DNA from: Paraspadella gotoi
Lineage: Eukaryota > Chaetognatha
Assembly (NCBI GenBank): GCA_051294375.1
Contig: CM119267.1
Span: 8,461,814-8,525,813 of the forward strand
Length of the DNA: 64,000 nt
Reading direction: 5' to 3'
The notes beneath the pieces are model-generated. The model had not been told where the DNA came from, searched no databases, and saw nothing but the letters and a program-made list of their open reading frames with translations. The stretch's first letter is position 1; the number at the start of each line of letters is the position of its first letter. This document shows, one piece after another, positions 38,997 through 63,586 of this stretch. The position numbers and the translations under genes were made by a program.

Positions 38997-41900
38997 AACA
39001 ACCACTTCAATTTCGCTACCACAATTTAATACCAAACCAATTACAATCACTCAATACCAACGTAAATCCCACGACCACAATTAGACACAACAGACGTACC
39101 GCAACATCAAAAGCCAGCAACAACTGTGTACAACAATATCATCCAACTTCTAACCTCTTCCCCTTCCCCGAGGGGAATTTTAACTTCGGTCCTTCCAGCT
39201 TCGATATCTTTCTCCGTTTCTTCCACTGCAGAGAATCAAATGAAATAAATTTATATTAATTGAATAATACTTTAATGTTAATGTTTAAGTAGATTTTGTT
39301 TTATCTCAATTTTCTCTTTTCACACTCACATCTTGGCTTTTGGGGGTTTTTGGGCTGACCCTGCTTGGACGCCTGGGATCCTTCGTCGGATTGGTTACTG
39401 GCCGATGGGCCGTCTCCTGATTGGTCGAGAATTACGGATTCTCGATACTGTTTTCTGATTGGCTGCGTCGTTTCCGCGCACTGAGCGGAGGAAGGGGAAG
39501 GAGGCTTGTGGGAGGAGAGAGAAAGAATTATTTTTTTTCCAAAGGAAATTCCCCCATTAAAACCGGTTCTCGAGCCTTCTCTCCCGAACCTACCTCGTGA
39601 ATTCTGTTGCCGAGCTCGGAAAGCCTCGTTCTCTTGCTCCTCGGCGGGACCGGCGGGGGTTTAGGGGGCGGGGGTGCCAGCCTGGTGGGCGTCAATCTTC
39701 CGGGCACGGGCGAGGCGTGGGGCTGCGCTGACGGGAGGGAGGGTGATCTTCGGGGGGCGGCGGACTCCACGTTTTGTTGGGTGGCGGATCTTGGGGTCAG
39801 AGTGGCGCTGCTTCCGGGACCGGCGCTTGAAACGAAGAAAGGTTTTGTGTTCGCGCAATGAAAAGGACGACAACAACAACGCTAACGATTCACGAAGCTC
39901 ACCCGTTGAAGCTGAAATACTGGGGCTGATGCTGCGCCTGATGCTGCGCCTGTCTCGCGGCGGGCGAGTGCGGATCGATGGACGGGAGATCCAGGTGGTC
40001 GTCGTAGGGGGGCGGGGGGGTCTCGTCGCCGCAATGGGCGTCTCCGCCGCCGCCGATGAAGCCCGTCGCCTCCCCCGAGGGCGTCGTCGCTTCGTCGGCG
40101 TCGTCGCCGCCCGACGGCGTCGCGTGACCGTTGACGAGGACGCCGCCGTCTCTGCCAAAATTGTAATAAAAAAAATAATACGATGATACTTATAAAATAT
40201 TAATTCCACTAACGATCGATTTTAGCAGTCTTTCTCCCGAAGGCTTCGCCGCATTATTTAAATCGCCACGTAGTAGATCGAATTTAATGAATAACTTTTG
40301 CTAGCAATTAGGAATAATTTCTCGATAATAGTCTTTCATCGTTTCGTGTACAACGTAGGACCCGTACTGTGAACCAACTGCCACGACCAACCTCATGGGC
40401 GAAGATAATCGGTTGAGCGCGAATTGATTTTGTTCTTCCGACGCCGACGACGGATCGATGGAAGAATTCGGGGCGAATTCTCGGGAGTGGGAGGAGATGG
40501 ATGAGGGGATGGAGGAATCAGAGGCACTGCGAGGGAAGAGAGAATTTGATCGATTGATTGACTGATTCATCTATTAAATTATTTATTTAGTTAAGTATTG
40601 ATTGATTGCTTGATTCATTTTATACATTTAATAATAAAAGAATAAAATTATATTTGCGTTGCTCGATTGATTGATTGATCCGCTTCGATTCGATTCCCTG
40701 TTCACAAGTGATTAAATGGTTGAATGATTGACTCGATTTCTTGATTGATTGGTTGATCGTTCGATTGATCGTTCTCACCATCGATGCATCCTTGCGCCAT
40801 TTTCGCCATCGACGTCGGCGTCTCTCGCCGGCGCCGTCTTCGACTTGGCGCCTCTCGCGTCCGACGCCCTCGACGTCGACTTCCGGTCGTGCAATCGCGT
40901 CCGCGAGGTGGGCGGGCCCGCCGACGATCCTCGATGACGCGCGTGTCCCGACGACGACGACGACGCCGCGTGGGAACGCGGAAACGTGCGGGAGGCGACG
41001 CCCCGGCCGCCTCGACCGCCTCCGCCGCCGGCGGAAGAGACGTCGAGCCGCGCTGGGGAAGACGTCGTCGTAGTTGACGACGGGATAGCCGCGGATTGTT
41101 TGACGCCGGTGACTTGATCGTCGTCGTCTTCGTCGTCGTCTTCGTCGTCGTCCTCGAGGCATTTGGGCGGAAGCGTGTCAGAGGCGGACGGGGAGTCGTT
41201 GTCGGTCGGGTCCGAGCCGAGGCGCTCTTTGGAGCTCGAGATCGGCGTCACCTTGAGGAACAGTAATTTTGAGTTTGTTGCGTCGCACCGGCACTTAATG
41301 GGCTAATCATTTGTTTGTTTTTTTTACCAATCTCGTTTGCATATTATGTATTTCTGTTGATGAAAATAACCATTAATCATTGCAGATAGACAGCCTGACA
41401 CTCTGACAGCAAGACAAACAGACTTGAATAAACTATTTTTTTACGGTTGATACGTCGAGTTACAACCAAACACGGTAATGATAATGCGATTGCTGTTCGA
41501 TTTGTCAGCCCACCAACCTGTTTGGCCTGCTGGAGATCGGACTCCAGCGTGTTGGCGCCGGTGCTCTCCCGGTAAGTCTCGTACATGAGGGTGTTGATGT
41601 GGTTCTGCTGTCGTTCTATCGCCCCCGTCAATTCACCACAACCGGACCCGCCTGTAGAGGGAAGGGTTGGAAATGCAGGGGGGGGAACTGAGATAACGAT
41701 GACAATTTCCTCCCCGAGAACAATGACGAAAGAAATAATGAGAGAGAAAGACCCACCGACCTGATTTTTTGGTTGGCGTCCCGGTGGTTGTTGAAATGAC
41801 GGAGCCGATGGCGTGACGAACGTTGCGAGGAAGACAGCGTTGCAGGGGAGCGGGAAGAGCGGCGTGCCCTCCTGAAAAAGGGATTGATTGATTGCTCGAT

Positions 41901-42225
41901 TGATTAATTGAACATGAACAACCTCTTTATGGATCTCTTGTTTCGATTAAAAATCGACTGACCTCCGCTCTCCTCGGACGTTTCTCCCTCCGAGGTTGAG
42001 CTAACGGCGGAGTAGGCGGGGACGCTGAGGTAACGTCCTCTGAGCGACGCGGGGAGAACGGCGCGGGCGACTGGACCGGAAGTGACCAGAGGGTGACGGC
42101 CGAGATCTTGAAAAGAAAGAGAAGAAAGGAGATAAAGACGATTTAAACGAAGATGTGCTTTACTCTAAAGTATAAACTGTGCTAATTTGGAGTTCATTCT
42201 TATCGTATCATTTTTACGCAGAAAT

Positions 42226-42299
<74 letters not shown>

Positions 42300-42415
42300 G
42301 AGAATAGACAATAGACAATAGACATTAGACAATATTAATTACTTGAGGCTTTAGGCACCTTGAGGGCCTTTAAAAGCTACCTATTTCTCTAGAATATTTA
42401 CAAATTGTAATTGAC

Positions 42416-42506
<91 letters not shown>

Positions 42507-43392
42507 TAAAGTGGCAAAAAGAGAAACAGAAAAATCGCCATCGTGCTGGACGAATCCCTACAAAGATTACCCAAACTCTCACGGCGTTTTTGAGCTGCGC
42601 CGCTGAGGGCGTGGACAGGGATCTTTGGGGCGCGGCGGCGCGGAGAAGCCGTTCGTCCACGAGATTGTTGGAGATCACAGAAGCGGACGGCGGGACGCCG
42701 GGCGCCGCCAAAGAGGACGACATCGTCGCCGCCAAAGTCGACGACGCCGGCGAGTTGGCGTCGTTGGTGGCGCCGCCGAATCCCGGATGAGAGCGGGAGG
42801 CGTTGAGTCCCGCGGCGCCGACGCCGCGCCCGGCGGAAACGGCGCTCGGGGCGTCGAACGTAGGCACGTTGGTTGCGTTGCTGAAGGAAATGGGGATTCG
42901 CATAGTCGGAATAAAAATTGGTCAAAATTTCGCGAAAAAAAATGATTGATAATAAATAAGATAAAATTTTGTTGCAAACCTCGACTCAAGGCGATTTCCG
43001 ACGAGCGCGCCGTTAGCGCCGACTTTCTCTCGTCCGGTCGCGTTCACCGACGCCGCGACGCCGTCTCCGGACGGCGCTGTGACGGCGCCGCGAGAGGACC
43101 CGGCGCCGCCGCCTTCTTTCTTGCGGATTTCCGCTATCACCCGAAAGATCTTCAAAAAAATTAATTAATTTATTTATTTATGTTTTTATTTATTTTTAAA
43201 TTATTTATTTAATTATTATTTATTATTTTATTTATTATTTATTTTATTTATTTATTTTATTTATTATTTATTTATTATTTATTTTATTATTTATTTTATT
43301 ATTTATTTATTTATTTATTTATTATTTATTTATTATTTATTTATTATTTATTTATTATTTATTTATTATTTATTTTATTTTATTATTTATTT

Positions 43393-43423
<31 letters not shown>

Positions 43424-43439
43424 TTTTATTTATTTATTT

Positions 43440-43479
<40 letters not shown>

Positions 43480-43752
43480 AAAATGATTGATTGATTTAGA
43501 TATTTATATATTCATTATTCATTTATTTATTTAAATAGTATCATTGCTCGTTTCGGTGTGACGAATTATTGAATTGATTGGATTGAAATCGATGATGGAC
43601 CGATGGAGTCCAACCTGGAGGACAGCCCCATAGTCGGAGTTGGCGAATTCTTCTTCGAGAGCCTCAAGTTCGAGTTTCTTTCTCGGAGAATCAGTTTTAG
43701 CCTCGGAACTCGACGACCGCCCACCCTGAGTTTCAGGGAATTAATAATGATG

Positions 43753-43847
<95 letters not shown>

Positions 43848-45046
43848 TCTGAAAATTAATATTACATGGAACGAAGCTATTAAGAACGCTTCATTCACCT
43901 CTGTCTGGTTTTTCCTAATTACCTGTTTTATGAGCTTGACGGCGTTTTTACCCATGGAAAGACGCTTGCGAAGGGATTTCAATTTTCTGAATGAAAAGAA
44001 TAAATGAATTAATGAGTCCGTGAAACGACTGAAATAATCACAACTATTTTCCGTACTTTTCGATGCATTTAGCTAATTTACAGTCACCATATTTACGAGA
44101 ATTGGAAACGAGCAAATCCGTCAAGTTCTAAATAATGAAGACTTTTGTTTTATTACAAAAAAATAAAGTCGTACTACAGTGCCACCTATTCAATTCGCTG
44201 TCAATTGGTAACTACTAAATTAAAAAATGAACATCAATTCTGAAACGATTATAAAATTATTACAACCAATATACAAATTATCGCCTCTGAAAATAGAATA
44301 ATTTCTTGAGAAAATGTGACACGCCAATCACGAAATCTTCACAAAAAAAAACTAATTGTTGCAAAAAAAAAAACCAAAAAAAAAACGACTACCGAATAAA
44401 AACAGGAACTGAGCGAACGAGAAACCTTACCGCCGACACCCAGTACGAAAACTGCGACAAATAAAATGAGCAAATATTTGTTAGTTTGTGATTTAAAACA
44501 AAAACTGTATCTAAAAGAGAATTAGCTTGAATTATGAATATGCTAAATATATGCAGATTTGGTGACACGTCGTTAAAAACCCACTCATATAGGCCTACTA
44601 AAAATCATGGTAGTCACAAGAAACACAAGATTTTTAAAATCCCTCATATATCACACACCCGACCAAACCCATCTCCCACCCACCAACTCTAATCCTNNNN
44701 NNNNNNTCCTCTCCCCCACCATCTCCCTCCCCCTCCGCCCCTCACTTCATGATGATCTCCTTCCTCTTGGAGGTGGGCGACCTCATGTCCCTTTGCTTCT
44801 GCGAGACGGCGATGGTGCAAGCGCAAGTCAGGAGCGTGTCGCCGTCGATAGCGTCGGGGGCGGGGTTAGGGGTGGTGGCGTGCTCGTCGACTACCGGCTG
44901 GCCGGCAGCGAGCTGGCCGGCGGCGCTGGCGGCGGCGAGCAAGCCGGAGGCGGCGGCGGAGGCGGGGTCCGGGGCGGAGGTGGAGGAGAGCCGAGTCGGC
45001 CGCGGAGTCGTCGGCGCCGACTTGGAAGCTCCTGATGGGTCGATAA

Positions 45047-45079
<33 letters not shown>

Positions 45080-45893
45080 TCAATCAATCAATCAATCATT
45101 TAATCAATCAGTCAGTTAAATTTGTAAAAGTGAAAGAAGCTACATATGATTTAAAATATCAACAACGTCTGCTGCAGCTCTCGCAGCAAACGCTGCTGCG
45201 GCAAAGGCGTTTGTCACCGCCGCCTCACCTCTGCCCCGGTCCGCTCTTCCGTCGTCTCGCCCGTCGAGCTCGTCGTCTGTCGACGCCTTCGGCTTTGGCT
45301 CGTGCTGCACGCGAAAGTTGCAGCACGGCCGAATCGAGTGCCACACGTGCTGCAGCGGGATGGACTAGAACGGAGGGAGGTTGGGGGTAAGGGCGACAAT
45401 GAAGATGGGTTACTGTAATAGTTTGTCATCACGACTTTATAAATAAACATCGGAGGAGAATATTTTGTAATAATTTGATTTATTAAACCGTTTGATTACA
45501 TACCATGGTGGCATCTTGCCGCAAAACCCACTCGTTCGTGAGGCCCGTGACTCGAACCGTCAGGTTCTCTCCGTTGTCCTGGAGGGAGAAGTGGAAATAT
45601 CGTTGCATAAGTAAATAGACATTGCTAAGAGACGAGGCCCCGATCGAGTATAAAATTATATATATTCATTTTGTTAGTAAAAAAAAATTTACGTCCGGCT
45701 AAGATGTACTGCATCAGTGAAACGACACCTGCGACAAGGCAACATCCCGAAGCATCAAAGGGACAATTTCACACCCTTCTTAGACATTGTCTAAGACAAG
45801 CTTCTCCTTCCTTTGACCCACCATAATAGTGAGCGGCTGCGACGGTGCGATCTGTCTTCCACAATCCTTCGGCACGCCGACGTATTGGAATCG
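36220..45893 (-). CDS. Large disordered protein with C-terminal UNC5-type death domain (5' end not found)
   Basis: At least 27 exons join in phase, for example 45893-45822, 45578-45504, 45364-45229, 45031-44746, 44127-44057, 43986-43923, 43725-43615, 43149-42980, 42880-42583, 41251-40779, 40151-39903, 38639-38424, 37815-37550, 37381-37315, 36646-36530, 36455-36371, 36295-36220 (about 1,350 residues seen). The last exons encode a segment like the end of a UPA domain (GAYIPRICSEKLGARLDN) and then a death domain (GYDWRKLAARM, YSPTELLLQKWQ, LKDTMERLG), closest in pattern to netrin receptor UNC5. It ends in an acidic tail. No transmembrane helix was seen. The middle is Ser/Pro/Thr-rich with acidic runs, a PPPPY motif, a Gln-rich coiled coil (QQQEIIQRHIQSILSQRN) and three YRES motifs. 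An intracellular scaffold in death-domain signalling is inference. One donor (36529) is GC. The only phase break is at the 44697-44706 gap. The start codon was not found. Confidence 0.75.
37436..37553. repeat. Gap-flanking local duplicate
   Basis: Sequence before the gap at 37469-37478 (about 37430-37468) recurs nearly unchanged after it (about 37512-37551), including the exon end acctga. This suggests an unresolved join rather than biology. Confidence 0.7.
38226..38310 (-). repeat. tRNA-like sequence, possible SINE head
   Basis: The minus strand reads TTAACTGGTCGAGCTCACAA (A-box-like) and, at tRNA spacing, TTTCGGGTTCGTGCC (B-box-like). It lies in an intron of the death-domain gene. The anticodon stem is not convincing, so a tRNA-derived SINE is preferred to a functional tRNA. 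Confidence 0.4.
38922..38992 (+). repeat. (GA)n microsatellite
   Basis: GA repeat immediately upstream (in minus orientation) of an exon of the death-domain gene. On the sense strand it is a polypyrimidine run just before the acceptor. Confidence 0.95.
42229..42505 (+). repeat. Two (GA)n microsatellites
   Basis: 42229-42296 and about 42419-42505, both in one intron of the death-domain gene. Confidence 0.95.
43157..43490 (+). repeat. ATTT/TTTATTA satellite-like tract, about 330 bp
   Basis: Irregular tandem array of ATTT and ATTTATT units in an intron of the death-domain gene. Confidence 0.9.
43747..43848 (+). repeat. (AAT)n trinucleotide repeat
   Basis: About 33 near-perfect units in an intron of the death-domain gene. 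Confidence 0.95.
44697..44706. other. 10-base assembly gap in the death-domain gene
   Basis: A run of N between two exons whose phases do not match (phase 2 before, phase 0 after). A small exon may be missing here. Confidence 0.85.
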
Positions 45894-47216
45894 CTGAGGA
45901 AGAGAAATCAATCAGTCAATTAAGTGAACGAAGCTTCGAGGCTCGGGATTAAAAAAAAAGAAATTAAATTAAAAAAAAAAAAAAAAAAACTCCCTTCGCC
46001 TTTGACAAACTAGTGATTGACGAGGGAATGAATGGAACCTCGGGGTTTTTTTTTTAGGTCACGGCCGCGGCACAGGTTTAGTTACAAATGAAGTATATGT
46101 ACTAGTACATTTTTTTGGTAATTTATGAAGACAAAAATTAATAAAAATAGGGTAACTCTTACAACCATTAACCTAGTCGCCGCGATAGCTCCTACTTTCG
46201 CTGGAGGTAATGTATTCATTTTAAAACTTGATATATATATATTTTTTTAGATTTTTATTTTAGAACGCTGAAAAATGACCATGAATGTATATTGTATATA
46301 TCTATTTGTGTAGAAGGTCATGAAAGGACTAGAAAATTAAAAGTTTTTGATCTCGCTTAGTACTAGGGTAGAAAATGCTCCTCACCCATAACCATATTTT
46401 TTACAATAATCCTCATTAGAAAAAAATTACAGGAAATGCTGCCAACTTTTAAATAAATGCTGCAAAACTAAAAAATTCTGGTATTTCTTTCATATCTTGA
46501 ATGGCATTAATGATACACGGAGGAAACCAGTTTTAATCTTTAGAGCCTCAACTATTTAAATCTCTTTACTTTAATAGTTCTCCACACTTAATTTTTTGTC
46601 CCATCCGTCTCGCTATCTATCTCCCTCTTTCCACCCTCCCCCACTTCTCCACCGCTTCTCCCTTCCAACCCATTTCCATCGACTCTCCTGCGCGTCTCGA
46701 ACCCGGGGCATTAATCAAACTAATTGAGTCTAATGAGCCCAACGCCGCTCCTGCCCCCAAGAGCATTCTCTCTCCATCAGAGAATCAGGGTTGGTTTTTT
46801 TTTTTTGCAGATCTTTTTTGAAAATCTTTTTTTAATACAATTTAAAAATCGATTTCGAACCATCGTGCTCAATTCCGGTGGCGTAATACTTGTAACAGTA
46901 TATCAAATAAGCATATATATATTATATACGAGGAGCGTTATTCAAAGATTCCTTTTTTTTTTTTCTTATCTTCGGTTATTCGCGTCGTTCTTGTCTTCAT
47001 TCCATTTCCTTTTTTACGACTGTTGCCTCCTCTTCCAATCTTTTCCCTTTCTTTTCCAATCTCCTATCTCCAAGTTGGATCTCCTCTCTCTCTCTCTCTC
47101 TCTCGTCGTCTCTCTCTCACTCTCTTTCCTCTTCTCTCTTCTCGGTTCTCTCTCTCTTCTCCTCTCCTCTCTTTTCTCGCCTCTATCTTCTCTCTGCTCT
47201 CTCTCTCTTCCTCTCT

Positions 47217-47254
<38 letters not shown>

Positions 47255-47818
47255 CTCTCTCCTCCCGCTTCTACAACTTTTCCAGCGTCACCGTGACGAC
47301 TTCTAACTCGCGATCCACGTCCCCTGTCGGAGAAAACCCTAAGAAGACCATTCGTTACGGCGTCCGTCAAAGAGAAAAAAAAAAGGGGAAGTCTAGAGCG
47401 AACATGAGAAGAGAATCGAACCTGGGATCCAAACAAGGGTCAAGTTAGCATCCCATCGAGCAGTTTAAGAAAACAGGGCAAAAGTGGTGGAAGCATCTGT
47501 CAACGACGAACGAATGGGATTTGCTTCCATCACGTCTCCGTAACGATCTCCTCTATCCTCTCTCTCTCTGCNNNNNNNNNNNNNNNNNNNNNNNNNTTCT
47601 CGCGGTCACGTGACGACTTCTCTTCGCGATCACGTCCCCCTGTCGGAGAAAACCAAGAAGAATTCGGTTACGGGTCAACAGAGAAAAAAAAAGGGGAATC
47701 TAGAGCCAAATGAGAAGAAGAATGAACTGGGATCAAAAGGGTCAGTTAGATCATGAGATTAGAAAAGGGAAAAGTGTGAAGCCATGTACGAGAACGAATG
47801 GGATTTGCTATCTCGTAC

Positions 47819-47889
<71 letters not shown>

Positions 47890-48583
47890 ATTGAACGAGC
47901 CTTCTTCAACTGTTCCTCCGTTCCCTCTTCGTTTTTCAGGTCAAAATCAAAGAGAGAAAAAATGCAGGGAGGTTCATCTCTCCCTCACCCGCTCTTCGCT
48001 TCCTCCCAATGAAGTTTTTTTTCTCTCCTCATTTGCATAAATCATATTCATCCGAATTCATATTCATGAGCGGAAATGGGTTCGGCCATTTTAACTACAG
48101 GAAGTGAAGCGGAGGATGTGCTCGGAAAANNNNNNNNNNNNNNNNNNNNNNNNNNNNNNNNNNNNNNNNNNNNNNNNNNNNNNNNNNNNNNNNNNNNNNN
48201 NNNNNNNNNNNNNNNNNNNNNNNNNNNNNNNNNNNNNNNNNNNNNNNNNNNNNNNNNNNNNNNNNNNNNNNNNNNNNNNNNNNNNNGAGAGAGAGAGAGA
48301 GAACCATATGGAGAGAGAGTTGAGATTTTCCTCACGTTTTGAGATTTAGCTAAAGGTTTCCAGCTTCAGGCCAGCAATGTAGACCATTGGTTCATGTCTC
48401 ATCCATTTCTTCGCTCCATTAATCATTCAAAAATATTCCATTTTCTTTTCTGTTATTTAAATTACTACATTTATTCTTTTCGATAAATACTATTAGGTAA
48501 AGACTTTTTGCCATGATCGAAGTGCTATTACGCTAATCTCTTTCCACGTTTGAACCACCCCCTCCTTTTGAACAACTTATGAA

Positions 48584-48618
<35 letters not shown>

Positions 48619-49203
48619 NNNNNNNNNNNNNNNNNNNNNNNNNNNNNNNNNNNNNNNNNNNNNNNNNNNNNNNNNNNNNNNNNNNNNNNNNNNNNNNNNN
48701 NNNNNNNNNNNNNNNNNNNNNNNNNNNNNNNNNNNNNNNNNNNNNNNNNNNNNNNNNNNNNNNNNNNNNNNNNNNNNNNNNNNNNNNNNNNNNNNNNNNN
48801 NNNNNNNNNNNNNNNNNNNNNNNNNNNNNNNNNNNNNNNNNNNNNNNNNNNNNNNNNNNNGAGAGAGAGAGAGAGAGACATTTAAATTTAATTACCTTCG
48901 CAGTTCACCCTTAAAAAACTCTCCCACGTTCAATTTTTTCCTTTCAAAAATTATCGGCTTACATGATTCATTTAGAAAAAAACGCATCGAAAATTGGGGG
49001 AAGATTTCATTTTTTTTCCATAACATTGTATAACATACGAAACAGCTTTAGAAAAAAAAAATTTAAAAGTGTACAACTAAAATAATTCATTTCAATCGTA
49101 GCAAAAGAGAGTAGAGTAGGGGGCTCTTTTTCATTTCAAACTGCGGTACAAAGTCTAAATTTAAATTTAAATTTAAATCGTCAAACGAACGCCAAGATTC
49201 GAC
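45894..49203. other. Gapped, microsatellite-rich region
   Basis: Contains (TC)n at 47085-47265 and 47822-47888, gaps at 47572-47596, 48130-48286 and 48619-48860 (the last two flanked by GA repeats), and a noisy duplicate: about 47281-47560 resembles 47597-47820 with many indels. The missing first exons of the death-domain gene should lie here, but I could not identify them. A B-box-like GGATCCCAGGTTCGATTCTC on the minus strand at about 47431-47412 suggests another tRNA-derived repeat. Confidence 0.6.
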
Positions 49204-61453
<12,250 letters not shown>

Positions 61454-63112
61454 GAAAGAATTTTTTTTTTCGAAAAAGATAAAAAAAAAATAAAATAAAA
61501 TACCGGGCGATCGAACTCGTTTTGTTTTTTTTCCCCCATTTTTTTTACCCTGATATCGAACACCTTCTGTTCCGAAAAGAACTTAAATAAGCTGAATCTT
61601 GAGATTATTACCCGACACGGAAAAACGGCGCCTCCTAATTAAGGAGAAAAAAAAACTTGTTCCGAAAAGACGCGTCAGCCCCTTCGTCGAAAGAAATTGG
61701 GCGACGGAGAAGAATCGGATTAATCTGGTTAATCGTGGTTAATGTAAGACGCGATTGCGTAGTCAAAAGTAAATAATTGTTTCAATTTTGACCCCTAAAG
61801 TGACTGAAACTGGTAAGTTAATAAAATTCTTCAAGTTTGAAGAATAAGAACAAATGGGAAGAAAAGCAAAAAAAATTGGCTTGAACCAAAGGCAGGTGTC
61901 TTTTTTTTTTTGTCTCTCTCTCTCTCTATCCTCTCTTTCTCTCAGTCTCGCCCACATTGCCGAAATTAAGCTGAAACCTGAAAGAAATAACATGGGCTCG
62001 GTCTCAAATCAATCAATTCTCGTTTTGCTTCTTTTCTCGAGCCCTGTTTTTCCCATTTCAGGTTTTTACACTACGTGAATGACTCCAGCCTGATTTATGT
62101 CACTTTGAAAGTAGTATTTTTCTGGAGCGCGGAGCAAAAAAAAAAATTACCCTGAATGCGTCAAATTATACGCGTGACGCTGAAACTAATTACAACTCGA
62201 TCGTCGAGTTTAATTTAGTTTGTGCTGAAATTAACCATCCTATTTTTTTTTTTTTTTTGCAACTGTTTCTTCGTTATACCAAGCCGATTTTTGTAAATTA
62301 AAACAAGGTTTGTTACTTAGGTTCGTCTTGCTTTTAAACTGAACTATAAACTGAATTATGTTGTTGTTAATTTTAAAAAAATAAATGGGTTCACTGACAC
62401 CTTTGAAAAGACCCGCGATTCTCAAGAGTATTCTAGGGCGTGGCTCTCTGCTTTTTTCCAGTTTGGAAGTGCGGAGGTGTCGAGGTTGAGAACGAGGTAA
62501 GGAGTGATCAGTTGGGGGAAAAAAGGTAAGGAGCGATTAAGAGAAGGAAAAGATATGTGGTGAGGAACGATGAGAAGGAGTTGGGTGAGTGAAGCTCAGA
62601 TTCGCGGTTGTGAATCCGACGAATTTCCCCGCGGGATTCGATTCGATTTACTTTTCGTGAACGACGAAACTTCTCCCTTTTCTTTTTTCTTTCACTCGCA
62701 ACAAAAAAGAGAAGTGATTTTGCATAACAAAACGTAGACCGAAATAATTCCTGTAATAACAATAATAATCGGGTACAGATGTTTTTATTTTCAAAAAAAA
62801 AAAATGTTTCTTATTCTCCCCTTTCAGAATTTCGCGAATTTTTTTGTCCAGACGGAAACTGTGAATATATACAGAACAAAAAAGAGAAAATTAACAAAAA
62901 CAAAAGCAAAACTTGAACGCAGCGTCGATTAAGCTATAAAAAAAAGGTAAGGTCGGTGTCTAACTCTGGCCTCCAATCCCCTTACCAAGCGAGTAAGTTT
63001 CGCGCGACTCAACATTCTCAGCGAATCTTCGCCAAAAGTCATAAACACGAAATTCCTAAAAACAAAAAATCCCCCAAACAACCGGTTGGAGACGCTCGAC
63101 GCGAAAACGGAG

Positions 63113-63152
<40 letters not shown>

Positions 63153-63159
63153 AGAGAAG

Positions 63160-63211
<52 letters not shown>

Positions 63212-63281
63212 AAGGAAGGTGGGACAAGTTTAAAAACGAAATCCTGGAAAAAGAAAAAAAAAAAGAATCGTACAAACTTTC
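61454..63281. other. Intergenic region
   Basis: Downstream of the adenylate kinase gene, with many A/T homopolymers and a (GA)n microsatellite at about 63114-63210. No exon recognised. Confidence 0.5.
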
Positions 63282-63566
63282 GTGAATTTTTTTAATTGCT
63301 ATATTCGCTCGTCCGTTCAGCTTTTTAAAAAAATCTTTGTGGTTCTCATTACGATCGATAATTATTTCGACGAAATCGTAAAACGCAGCCAAAAAAAAAA
63401 AAAAAACATCCGAAAATGCGTCCATCGTTACCTGGCAACCGAATTGGATTGGACCTGCGTCTACTGCGACCTGGGCGCGGCCGACCGTAAGACCAAATAC
63501 TCTTGCTACATCTGCGCCGATGGGACTTTGCGCCGAGTGTTCTTCGAGACGCACGAAAATTTTTGA
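63282..63566 (+). CDS. Small reading frame with two CxxC pairs (94 aa), uncertain
   Basis: The frame from ATG (63282) to TGA (63564-63566) has an AT-rich first half and a GC-rich second half from about 63413. The second half looks coding: LDWTCVYCDLGAADRKTKYS, then CYIC, giving C-x2-C-x12-C-x2-C, which could bind zinc. The first half contains a poly-Lys run and is weak, so the real start or acceptor may be downstream. The next gene starts only 20 bp beyond the stop in another frame. A single-base error in the aaaattttt run at 63557-63564 could join the two. Confidence 0.35.
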   Translation: MNFFNCYIRSSVQLFKKIFVVLITIDNYFDEIVKRSQKKKKNIRKCVHRYLATELDWTCVYCDLGAADRKTKYSCYICADGTLRRVFFETHENF

Positions 63567-63586
63567 CGCCGTCCGCGCGGAAAGAG

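Noticed and set aside
43566-44007. Poly-isoleucine frames on both strands
   Set aside because: Translation of the (AAT)n repeat; only the short exon at 43725-43615 is real.
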